The translations under genes were made by a program, and so were the position numbers. The notes under the pieces were generated by a model, which saw only the letters and a program-made list of their open reading frames with translations, was not told the origin of the DNA and did no database searches. Below are positions 26,116 to 33,958 of a stretch of DNA of 64,000 nucleotides, piece by piece (position 1 is the first letter of the stretch; each line of letters opens with the position of its first letter). Origin of the DNA: DATBGO01 sp963695645 (GTDB lineage Bacteria > Actinomycetota > Actinomycetes > Streptosporangiales > Streptosporangiaceae); assembly GCA_963695645.1 (NCBI GenBank), contig CAVOHC010000012.1, forward strand, positions 1,302,001-1,366,000. Direction: 5' to 3'.

Positions 26116-26230
26116 CGGGCTAGCCGGAAGCTGACGGGCTAGCCGGAAGCTGACGGGCTGAGCGGAAGCTGACGGGCTGAGCGGAAGCTGACGGGCTGAC
26201 CGGAAGCTGACGGGCTAACCGGAAGCTGAG
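26107..26230. repeat. 19-bp tandem array, six and a half units, starting across the pspA stop codon
   Basis: Units start at 26107, 26126, 26145, 26164, 26183, 26202 and 26221 (GGAAGCTGACGGGCTAGCC, third quarter varying TAG/GAG/GAC/AAC). The first unit contains the pspA TGA (26113-26115), so each unit repeats AGC-TGA. Because 19 is not a multiple of three, the TGA falls in all three frames. Confidence 0.95.
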
Positions 26231-26246
26231 GTCATGGTGGGCGCGG

Positions 26247-26711
26247 TCATTCGTGCCGGGCACGCACACGGTCGGTCCGGACGATGGTGATCGGAACGCG
26301 GGCGTGATGGACGCAGTAGGTGCTGACCGAGCCCAGCAGGGCGTCGGCGAAGCCGCCGTATCCGCGGCTGCCCACGACCAGCAGCTCAGCGCCTGCCGAC
26401 GCCTCGACCAGGACGTGACCCGGGTGCCCCTCGATCACGCGGGTTCGCAGCCGGGCCGGGCGGTCGGAGCCGAATACCTCATCGAGAGCGCCGGCGAGTG
26501 CTCGTTCCGCAAGGAGGTCGAGGTCGAGGTCGTCGGGGTAGGCCGGGACCCAGCCGTAGAACGTCGGGTACTCCCAGGTGATGACGGCCTCCAGGTCGGC
26601 TCCGGTGAACCCGGCCTGCCGCGCCGCCCAGCGCAAGGCCGATTGAGAGCCTTCGGAGCCGTCTACCCCGACAACGATGCGGGCCCGCCGGTCGCCACCC
26701 GATCCGTTCAT
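26247..26711 (-). CDS. Universal stress protein (UspA family)
   Basis: A 154-aa single-domain UspA protein: IVVGVDGSEGSQSALRWAA at the N-terminus and the ATP-binding loop VVGSRGYGGFADALLGSVST with VPITIVR near the C-terminus. ATG 26711 follows GAGGAG. Single-domain ATP-binding USPs act in stress and redox adaptation, often under DosR/hypoxia control in actinobacteria. No DosR box is evident here. Confidence 0.9.
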   Translation of the reverse strand: MNGSGGDRRARIVVGVDGSEGSQSALRWAARQAGFTGADLEAVITWEYPTFYGWVPAYPDDLDLDLLAERALAGALDEVFGSDRPARLRTRVIEGHPGHVLVEASAGAELLVVGSRGYGGFADALLGSVSTYCVHHARVPITIVRTDRVRARHE

Positions 26712-26862
26712 TACGCTCCTCGCACGCAGCCCCAGCGGCTGATCCCGCCGGCCCCGCCGACGACGATAGCGCCCCGCACCCGGAACCCTGGTACTGCTAG
26801 CCGTAGCGCGGCGGCCACCTCTATCGTCAGCCTGACCTGACGGCACCAGGGCGGGAGCGGGC

Positions 26863-27750
26863 ATGCGGGTGGTGGTGGCGGGGGCCGGGTTCGCCGGCCT
26901 GCTCGCGGCGTACCGGGTACTCCAGGCCGGTCACGAGGTCGTGGTGCTTGAGGCGCGGGACCGGGTCGGCGGCCGGGTGTGGTCACAGGAGCTCATCCCC
27001 GGTGACCCGCGGACCGTTGCCGAGCGTGGCGCCGAGTTCGTGCTGGACGGCTATAACGTGATGCGGGCGGTGCTGACCGAGCTCAGCCTGGAGCTCGCGG
27101 ACACGACCATGTCCTACTACGAGCGGGAGCCCCGCGGCGGGGCGGCGGCCACCCCCCGGGAGGTTGCCCGGTGCGGAGCGGCCGTGGCTGCGGCCGCCGC
27201 CAAGGCCCGGCCTGGCGCATCTCTCGCCGAGGTCGTCTCATGCTGGGACGGCGAGCCGGCCGCCCTCGCCGCGTATCTGTCCCGCACCGAGGTCACGAAC
27301 GGGGTCGGCGCTGACGTCCTGGTCGCCGCGGCGGCCGCCGACGTGACGGCGGGGTTCGACGGCCGGCCGTGCTGGCGGGTGGCCGGGGGCAACCAGCAGG
27401 TGGCCAGGCGGCTGGCCGGACGCCTCGGGTCGGCAGTGCGGCTGCGGAGCCCGGTGCGGTCAGTCGAGCACGATGCGGCGGGCGTCCGCGTCCGGGTCGG
27501 CGGCGAGGTGACCGGCGAGGTGACCGGCGACGCGGTCATCGTCGCGGTGCCGATGGCCGTGCTGCGACGGATGCCCTTCTCACCGCAGTTGCCAGACAGG
27601 CTACGCAAGGCGCGCCGCCCGGGAGCGGCGGGCTTCCCCGGCGCCGGCCTGGTTTCCCGGGCGGCCGGAGGCCCTGGCGGCATCGGCAACGTCGTGAATC
27701 ACCTGCAACGGGCGAGGTGCTGGCGGGCGGGGAGAACCAGGCTGGGGTGA
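26863..27750 (+). pseudogene. Truncated flavin amine oxidase
   Basis: The first ~245 codons encode the FAD-binding half of a flavin monoamine oxidase: VVVAGAGFAGLLAAYRVLQ, then VVVLEARDRVGGRVWS, GAEFVLDGYNVM and GDAVIVAVPMAVLRRMPFSP. After QLPDRLRKA the frame turns into Ala/Gly/Arg-rich sequence and ends at 295 aa, against about 450 for the family. The C-terminal FAD motif (GEH/GAxxSG) is absent in all three frames downstream. It is probably inactive. Confidence 0.65.
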
Positions 27751-27920
27751 CGCGCGCCGGACCAGCCAGGTCACGGGGAGCCTGCGCGGCGCGCCGGAGC
27801 AGGAGCACGTCATGCGGCAAGCCGCCAGCGGGGGAGCGTCACCGTCCCGAACGGTAAGATCGTCCCGTTGCTCCCGGTGCTGGCTGACAGCTACTCCGGC
27901 AGCCAGGGCAGCGTTCAGCG

Positions 27921-28046
27921 GTGGCGACCGATGCGAAGAATGGCAGTAACAGGATCCAGGCGGTCCGCATCGCGGTGCCGATCGTGGCCGCCGTTGTTGG
28001 GTTGGTGCTCGTCGTCGTCGCTGTCATCCTCGGAATGCGCGGTTGA
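27921..28046 (+). CDS. Possible 41-aa single-span membrane protein
   Basis: From GTG 27921 the frame encodes a short polar head (ATDAKNGSNRIQAVR), one strong membrane helix (IAVPIVAAVVGLVLVVVAVI) and LGMRG, then TGA. The composition is that of a genuine small membrane protein and not of random high-GC reading, but no good ribosome site precedes it and I know no homologue. Confidence 0.45.
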   Translation: MATDAKNGSNRIQAVRIAVPIVAAVVGLVLVVVAVILGMRG

Positions 28047-28121
28047 CGGCGCGCGCCAGGTCCGCGCCCGCTGACCGGACTCAGGGCAGCGGCACCAGAC
28101 GGGGCGCATAGGGGCGATGCC

Positions 28122-28814
28122 ATGCGGAAAGGCAGGTGGAGGCTGATGGCTCCCGATGGCGGCCAGGGCGGAACCGACCTCGGCAGGCGTATTCAGGAGC
28201 GCCGCCACAAGGCCGGGCTGACCAGGGAAGAGGCGGCGCAGAGAGCTGGCATGGCCGAAAGCTACCTGGCGTATCTGGAAACCGATGCTGATGCGGCCCC
28301 GACCTCGGCGGCCCTGACCCGGCTGGCGGCGTCACTCGATACCACCACCCGCGCCATCACGGGCGCTGAGCTCGGCCTCCCGCCTGGCCGCCAGGCGCCG
28401 GATAAGCGCCCTGCCCTCAGGCCGCTGAGCGCCGCCGAATGCCGGGCCCACCTCGGGACCGGGGGGGTCGGACGGTTCCTGTTCGTCGCGGCCCGCGGTC
28501 CGGTGGCTTTTCCGGTGAACTACCGGATGCTTGCCGACGACATAGTCTTTCGCACCGGCGAAAGGACCAGCGCGGCGGCGGCAGCGGCAGCACCACGGCA
28601 GCCGGTGTCCTTTGAGGTTGACCATCTCGACGAGGTACTGGGCGAGGGGTGGAGCGTGCTGGTCAGCGGGCAGGCACACGTGGTGACCAGCGCCGCCGAG
28701 CGGGCTGAGGTCGAGTCGCTTGGTGTCGCCCCGTGGGCGGCCGGGGCCAAGCAAACCTACGTGCGGATTATCGCAGGCCAGCTCACCGGGCGCCAGATCC
28801 GGGCTGGCGGATAA
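28122..28814 (+). CDS. XRE helix-turn-helix fused to a PNPOx-like flavin/split-barrel domain
   Basis: Residues about 18-75 form an XRE-type HTH (LGRRIQERRHKAGLTREEAA, then QRAGMAESYLAYLE). Residues about 98-225 form a pyridoxamine 5'-phosphate oxidase-like split barrel (LGTGGVGRFLFVAARGPVAF, PVNYRMLADDIVFRTG, WSVLVSGQAHVV). These fusions occur in actinobacteria as flavin- or F420-binding regulators of unknown ligand. ATG 28122 is used; ATG 28146, behind GGAGG only 3 nt away, is an alternative. A related protein without the HTH is encoded at 33406. Confidence 0.8.
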   Translation: MRKGRWRLMAPDGGQGGTDLGRRIQERRHKAGLTREEAAQRAGMAESYLAYLETDADAAPTSAALTRLAASLDTTTRAITGAELGLPPGRQAPDKRPALRPLSAAECRAHLGTGGVGRFLFVAARGPVAFPVNYRMLADDIVFRTGERTSAAAAAAAPRQPVSFEVDHLDEVLGEGWSVLVSGQAHVVTSAAERAEVESLGVAPWAAGAKQTYVRIIAGQLTGRQIRAGG

Positions 28815-28927
28815 CTGCACCAGCAGTCCGGCCACGCGCCCCAGCCGAGGGAAGGCATCATGGCAAAGGCATCATGGCAGGGCATGGCCGGGCGACCCAG
28901 CGCGCGGCGGGCAGCGCTGCTTCCCGG

Positions 28928-29962
28928 TTACGCGCTCCAGGTGTCCAGGAATACCGCGTCCCTGGCTGAGACCTTTGCCCGGTACATGGGATGCAGCTCC
29001 ATGGCGGGCGAGTACTTGCTCGCCGGTACCTCGCGGCCCAGCGCCTCGGCCATGGCCCGCACGTGATGCGGACCTGCGCCGCAGCAGATGCCGATATAAC
29101 TGACCCCGAGGTCGCGGGCCTCGAGCGCGAATTGCGCCATCTCGAAGCGCGTGCACCCGAACGGCTCGAGCGCGAGCGGGAATGCCCGTTCGGTGCCTTC
29201 GGCGCGCAGGCTCTGCATCGTCGGGGCGGCCGCATTCGTGCGGTAGGGCACCGGCTGGGCGGCGACCGCGCAGCTGACCGTGTCGCGGATCCGCGCCAGC
29301 AGGGGCAGCATCGTCTCCGGCCCGCGGTCGCAGTTCAGGCCGACGACCGAGGCGCCCTCGGCGGCCAGGATGCGGCACGCCTCCGGGTAGTCGTAACCGT
29401 CGCGGGTCTGATTCGGCTGCGTCGGCGCCAGTGTCACGACGGCGGGCAGCCCGAGCTCCTGGGCGACTTCCAGCGCGATCAGCGCCTCGCCGAGGTAGTC
29501 ATTGGTCTCGGAGATGACCAAGTCAATACCTTCGTCCATCGCCCAGCCCAGCTGCTCGGCATAGGTCGCGCGAACGATTGCCCTTGTCGAGGCGTCATCC
29601 GGGTCATACACCCAGGTGTTGCAGACGTTGCCTGCCACCAGGGCATCGCCTTCGCCGGCGACTTCGCGGGCGATCCGCACGGCGCTGCGATTCATCGCCT
29701 CCAGGTCGCCCTCGCGGCCGACGTGGCGCAGCTTCTCGCGATGTGCGTAGTAGGTGAGCGCGACCATCACGTCAGCGCCGGCGCGCAGGAACTCCCTGTG
29801 CAGCTCGCGGACCGCGTCGGGGAAGTCGAGCACCACCTCGGGGACGAACGGGCCGGCCTTGATGTACCCGCGGCGTTCCAGCTCGAACACGTAGCCCTCG
29901 GCGCCGAGCACGGTGCCGCGCTCCAGCCGCGCTGCGATCCCTGCCTGCGAGCGCTCGTTCAT
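28928..29962 (-). CDS. Homocysteine S-methyltransferase-family protein
   Basis: This 344-aa protein is a cobalamin-independent homocysteine S-methyltransferase (BHMT/MmuM-like TIM barrel): VLGAEGYVFELERRGYIK at the start, AGADVMVALTYYAHREKL, GLNCDRGPETMLPLL, with one zinc Cys there and the C-terminal Cys pair in YIGICCGAGPHHVRAMAE. It would transfer a methyl group from a small donor such as betaine or S-methylmethionine to homocysteine. ATG 29962 overlaps the stop of the sarcosine-oxidase-like gene (ATGA), so the two form an operon that suggests handling of an N- or S-methylated compound. Confidence 0.85.
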   Translation of the reverse strand: MNERSQAGIAARLERGTVLGAEGYVFELERRGYIKAGPFVPEVVLDFPDAVRELHREFLRAGADVMVALTYYAHREKLRHVGREGDLEAMNRSAVRIAREVAGEGDALVAGNVCNTWVYDPDDASTRAIVRATYAEQLGWAMDEGIDLVISETNDYLGEALIALEVAQELGLPAVVTLAPTQPNQTRDGYDYPEACRILAAEGASVVGLNCDRGPETMLPLLARIRDTVSCAVAAQPVPYRTNAAAPTMQSLRAEGTERAFPLALEPFGCTRFEMAQFALEARDLGVSYIGICCGAGPHHVRAMAEALGREVPASKYSPAMELHPMYRAKVSARDAVFLDTWSA

Positions 29963-31161
29963 GATGCCGTGCCTCCGACCTGCTGGCCGCCCGCCGCGCC
30001 GTCGGCGAACCGGCCGGGCGCGAAGCGACGGATATCGTAGCCGGTTCCCTGCTGAAGGGCGAGCTGCGCGAGTACCCGCCCCACCCATGGCGCGAACTTA
30101 TATCCGGTGCCACGCCAGCCGACCCCGGTAAAGACATCATCCGCGCCAGGGACCGGGCCGAGAATGAAATCGTCGTCCGCCACCAGGTCATAGGAGCAGA
30201 CATCGACGCCGCTGGCGCCCGCCACGTCGACGGTCTCAGCGCCGCGAAGCCCGGGCATGCATTCGGCCACGAAGTCTTCGACGCTGCCGATCCGGCTGGG
30301 GACCCGTGTCGCATCGGGCGGGTTGTAAAACCCGATCTTCACCCCGGGGGTCTTCCCTTCATACAGCGGATGGCCGTAGATCCCGACATCCAGATACGCG
30401 AAAACGGGCAGCGCCTTCTCCGTGAAGAGCTCGCGGGTCCCGGCGGGCGGGATGAAGTACCTGGACTGTGCCGGCCGGTCGGGCCGCAGCGGAAACCGGA
30501 CCGAGCAGCCGGGCACCATGGCAAGCACGTCGTTGGTGCCGAGGCCGGCGGTGATGACCAGGACGTCGGACTGCAACGGCCCGGAGTCGGTGGCCACTGT
30601 CCACCTGCCGCCTGAGGAAGCGATGCCGCGCGGCACGCAGTGCTCGAGCAACCGCACGCCACGGCCTCGAATCGACTTGGCCAGGGTGGCTGTGACGGCG
30701 GCGACGTCGACAAACCCGGCGTCCACGTCCAGCCATCCGCCGTCGGCATCGAACTGCGGGAATCTCGCCCGAAGTCCAGCTGCCGAGAAAACCTCGCGGC
30801 GCAGCCGCAGCTGCTCGAGGACGGCGAAGCTCTGCACCGCGTAGCTGCTGCCGAGATCCGGCGTCACGCTGGTCTTGGCGAGGTTGAGGCACCCGCAGTC
30901 AACGAGCAGCTGCTGGCCGGCCTGCTGCTGGAACTCCAGCCACAGCTGGCGCGCCTCGAAGGCAAGCCGCGCGTACTGCGGGTCCAGGTAGTCGTTACGG
31001 GCAGATCGGGTGAGGCCGAAGGACGCGGTCGCGGGATCTCCGACACGCGAGCTCTCCAGCACGGTGACGGCCTCGGCCAGCGGCGCGGCGTAATAGGCCG
31101 TCATCAGGCCCATGACGCCGCCGCCGATGATCGTCAGGCGCCTGCCCTGGTGCTCGCCCAA
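29959..31161 (-). CDS. FAD-dependent monomeric sarcosine oxidase-like (DAO family) enzyme
   Basis: This 400-aa flavoenzyme begins RRLTIIGGGVMGLMTAYYAA (FAD fold) and resembles monomeric sarcosine/N-methyl-amino-acid oxidases: FGLTRSARNDYLDPQYARLA, VDVCSYDLVADDDFILGPV (the Cys that carries covalent FAD in this family) and the C-terminal GVGWRGTGYKFAPWVG. Start TTG 31161 follows GGAG. It would demethylate an N-methyl amine, releasing formaldehyde and peroxide. It is translationally coupled to the homocysteine methyltransferase. Confidence 0.85.
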   Translation of the reverse strand: MGEHQGRRLTIIGGGVMGLMTAYYAAPLAEAVTVLESSRVGDPATASFGLTRSARNDYLDPQYARLAFEARQLWLEFQQQAGQQLLVDCGCLNLAKTSVTPDLGSSYAVQSFAVLEQLRLRREVFSAAGLRARFPQFDADGGWLDVDAGFVDVAAVTATLAKSIRGRGVRLLEHCVPRGIASSGGRWTVATDSGPLQSDVLVITAGLGTNDVLAMVPGCSVRFPLRPDRPAQSRYFIPPAGTRELFTEKALPVFAYLDVGIYGHPLYEGKTPGVKIGFYNPPDATRVPSRIGSVEDFVAECMPGLRGAETVDVAGASGVDVCSYDLVADDDFILGPVPGADDVFTGVGWRGTGYKFAPWVGRVLAQLALQQGTGYDIRRFAPGRFADGAAGGQQVGGTAS

Positions 31162-31304
31162 GATCCATGCTCCAAGTCCGCTGTCCCCGCCCCAGGCCCG
31201 AACCTTACCTTGCCTGGCAACCTGCGCGAATCAGCCTATATCGGTACGCGAACGGTTCCCGGACCGAAGCGCATTGCGCCGATACGGCAATCAGCGGCAC
31301 GGAG

Positions 31305-32999
31305 CTACTGCTGGTGAGTCAGTTCCTGGTAGCCGGGCGTCCACATTGCCGCGTCCACCACGGCCTCGAGGTCATCATCTGGCGTTAGCGCCGACGTCCC
31401 GCTCTCGCGAACCTCGTGCGCCACCGCGATCGCGATGGCCCTGGATATCTGGCGCAGGTCCGCGATCTGCGGATAGAGCGCGCCGTGCGCGAGCCGGTCC
31501 GCTGATACCAGGCCCGCCAGCGTGGTGGCCGCTATCAGGAACATCCGGTCGGTCACCTCGGTGGCCCGCGAAGCGATCGTGGCAAGGCCGACGCCGGGGA
31601 AGATGAAGACATTGTTGGCCTGGCCGATCAGGCGGGTACCTGATCCGGTTTGCACCGGGTCGAACGGGCTGCCGGTCGCGACAAGCGCCCGGCCCTCGCT
31701 CCACCGCAGGACATCGGCGGGTGTCGCCTCTGAGTTGACGGTCGGGTTGGACAGCGGGAAGACGACGGGCACGGGGGTCCGCGCCGCCATCTCCCTGATG
31801 GCGGTTTCCGTGAACACGCCCGCCTGCCCGCTGGTCCCGATCAGGATGGTCGGCGCCACCTGCCGCACAACCGTCTCCAGGTCATACTGCGAGGCGGGCT
31901 CGAAGCCGTAGTGCCCTAGCTCGCGGGAGGGTAGGGCGAACGGGCGCTTGTCGTCGTCGAGGTGGTCGCGCCCTTCGAAGACGAGGCCCCTGGAGTCGAC
32001 CATCATCACAGCGCCGCGGATGTCGTCCGGTCCCGCGCCTTCCGCGCTCATGATGGCCTCGACAAGCCTGGCAATCCCGATGCCCGCAGCGCCTGCCCCG
32101 ACGAAGACCAGCCGCTGCCTGGCCATCGGCTCGCCACGGAGCCGCAAGGCGGCGAGGATCCCGGCCGCTATGACCGCGGCGGTGCCCTGGATGTCGTCGT
32201 TGAAGCTGGTGATCCGGTGCCGGTAGCGGTCCAGCAGGCGGATCGCGTTGTGCTGCTTGAAGTCCTCCCACTGCAGCACGGCATCCGGGTAGACCGCCGC
32301 GATAGCTTCGACGAAGGCCTCGATGTAGGCGTCGTAGGCGGGGCCCCGCAGCCGCGGCTTCGGGTACCCCATGTACAGGGGATCGTTCAGCCGGTCACGG
32401 TTATCGGTGCCGCAGTCAAGGGACACGGGCAGGGTCAGGCTGGGGTGAACCCCGGCCCCGGCGGAGTATAGCGCGAGCTTGCCGACGGGGATGCCCATGC
32501 CGCCTGCGCCCTGATCGCCAAGGCCGAGAATCCGCTCGTTGTCGGTGGCGACGATCAGCCGGATACCTGACCGGCCCGTATTGCGCAGCAGCTCAGGGAT
32601 GCGCGAGACATCCTCCGGCGTAATCCAGAGTCCGCGCGCGCGGCGCAGGATATGGCTGAACTTCAGGCACGCGTCGCCCACTGTGGGCGTGTAGACAATC
32701 GGGGCCAGCTCCTCAAGGTGATCCAGGAGCAACCGGTAGAACAGCGTCTCATTCCGGTCCTGCAGCGCCACGAGCCCGATGTATTTTTCCAGGTCGGTCG
32801 ATTTGTCGCGCAGATGCTCCAGTTCCAGCGCGACCTGCTGATCGATGGTGGCGACGCCCCAGGGGAGCAGCCCGCGCAGGCCGAGCCAGTCCCGTTCTGG
32901 CTGGGTGAATGCCGTGTCCTTGTTGAGTAGCGGCCGCTCGAGGATGTCCGGGCCGCTAGGCAGCCTCAGTATGCTCGCCGCGGCCTTTCGAGCTTGCAT
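31305..32999 (-). CDS. NAD(P)-dependent malic enzyme
   Basis: A full-length (564 aa) large-type malic enzyme converting malate to pyruvate and CO2. Motifs: IVYTPTVGDACLKFSHI, RILGLGDQGAGGMGIPVGKL, VLQWEDFKQHNAIRLL, ITSFNDDIQGTAAVIAAG, nucleotide fold LVFVGAGAAGIGIARL and FPLSNPTVNSEA. ATG 32999 follows GGAGG. It stands alone on the minus strand. The size matches MaeA/SfcA (NAD type). Confidence 0.93.
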   Translation of the reverse strand: MQARKAAASILRLPSGPDILERPLLNKDTAFTQPERDWLGLRGLLPWGVATIDQQVALELEHLRDKSTDLEKYIGLVALQDRNETLFYRLLLDHLEELAPIVYTPTVGDACLKFSHILRRARGLWITPEDVSRIPELLRNTGRSGIRLIVATDNERILGLGDQGAGGMGIPVGKLALYSAGAGVHPSLTLPVSLDCGTDNRDRLNDPLYMGYPKPRLRGPAYDAYIEAFVEAIAAVYPDAVLQWEDFKQHNAIRLLDRYRHRITSFNDDIQGTAAVIAAGILAALRLRGEPMARQRLVFVGAGAAGIGIARLVEAIMSAEGAGPDDIRGAVMMVDSRGLVFEGRDHLDDDKRPFALPSRELGHYGFEPASQYDLETVVRQVAPTILIGTSGQAGVFTETAIREMAARTPVPVVFPLSNPTVNSEATPADVLRWSEGRALVATGSPFDPVQTGSGTRLIGQANNVFIFPGVGLATIASRATEVTDRMFLIAATTLAGLVSADRLAHGALYPQIADLRQISRAIAIAVAHEVRESGTSALTPDDDLEAVVDAAMWTPGYQELTHQQ

Positions 33000-33405
33000 T
33001 GCAGCCTCCCTGCAGTCTGCCTGGACAGATCGGGCGCCGCCATGGGCGGCCGGCCTTGAGGGCCGGCCTCGAGGGCAGGCATCGAGAGCCCCGCCTCCTA
33101 GCTCACACCTGACAGGCGCGGTCTGCCACGGCCGAAGGTCCCTGAGTTAACGATGAACGTTGCCGGCGCTGGCCGGTTTCGGTGATCAGCCTCGCGGTCA
33201 CCGCACGGACAGGGCCCGGACGGGTATTTCCAGGCCGGGCAAGAACAGCGGAATGCCCGGCGGCTGCGAGGCCGGCGCCGGTCTGGCCCTGGGGCGGCCA
33301 GACGTATCCTCGAACTGCCGCCAGCGCACGGAACAGGCGGCGCAGCGCCGGAAATGTCCCTGGCCTCGCTTCTTGTCCGCTCGTCTACCCGTGAACAGGA
33401 ACGCC
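33000..33405. other. Intergenic stretch with GC-rich dyads
   Basis: Between two divergent genes. Short inverted and direct repeats (GGCCGGCCTTGAGGGCCGGCC, 33049-33069, and variants) could form hairpins. No coding frame with family features and no clear promoter hexamers. Confidence 0.4.
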
Positions 33406-33897
33406 ATGTCTGACCACACCGCCAGCAGCGCATCCGCCAGCCCGGGAGATCCGGGACCGGAGCCTGGCCCCGAGGCGTCGAAGCCGGTCCTTGAGCCGCT
33501 GGACGAGGCCGAGTGCCTGCGGCTGATCTCGCCGGGCGGGCTCGGCAGGCTCGCCTACTCTGGCCGGTTCGATCTGACGGTGCTTCCGGTCAACTACCGC
33601 CTGCATGAGGGCGCCATCGTGTTCAGGACCGCGCAGGACAGCCCGACAGACGAGGACCTCAGAACCGGGATAGCAGGCGCCGAGTACCGGGTGGCCTTTG
33701 AGGTCGATGACGTCGATGCCGCGGTGCGGGAAGGGTGGAGCGTCCTGATCCAGGGCTCGGCGCACCACGTGGACTCCGAATCCGAGCGGGCATCGGTCGC
33801 CGGAGCGGGCGTCGAGCCGTGGGCCGGCGGCGACCGGCAGCACTACATCCGCATCACGCCCACCCGCATCACCGGCAGGCGCATCCGCCACGTCTGA
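33406..33897 (+). CDS. PNPOx-like split-barrel protein
   Basis: This 163-aa protein has the split-barrel pattern of the pyridoxamine-phosphate-oxidase-like group: CLRLISPGGLGRLAYSGRFD, LPVNYRLHEGAIVFRTA, WSVLIQGSAHHVD and the C-terminal RITPTRITGRRIRHV. It parallels the C-terminal domain of the XRE fusion at 28122 (shared 'GxLGRxxY', 'PVNYRxxxxxIVFRT', 'GWSVLxxGxAHxV'). ATG 33406 follows AGGA. Such proteins bind flavin, F420 or heme; the ligand cannot be told. Confidence 0.8.
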   Translation: MSDHTASSASASPGDPGPEPGPEASKPVLEPLDEAECLRLISPGGLGRLAYSGRFDLTVLPVNYRLHEGAIVFRTAQDSPTDEDLRTGIAGAEYRVAFEVDDVDAAVREGWSVLIQGSAHHVDSESERASVAGAGVEPWAGGDRQHYIRITPTRITGRRIRHV

Positions 33898-33958
33898 ACC
33901 GCTGTCCATTGTCCGGGCCGCGGCCGGAGGATCGCGGCACCGGCCGTCGTCAGCTCAG

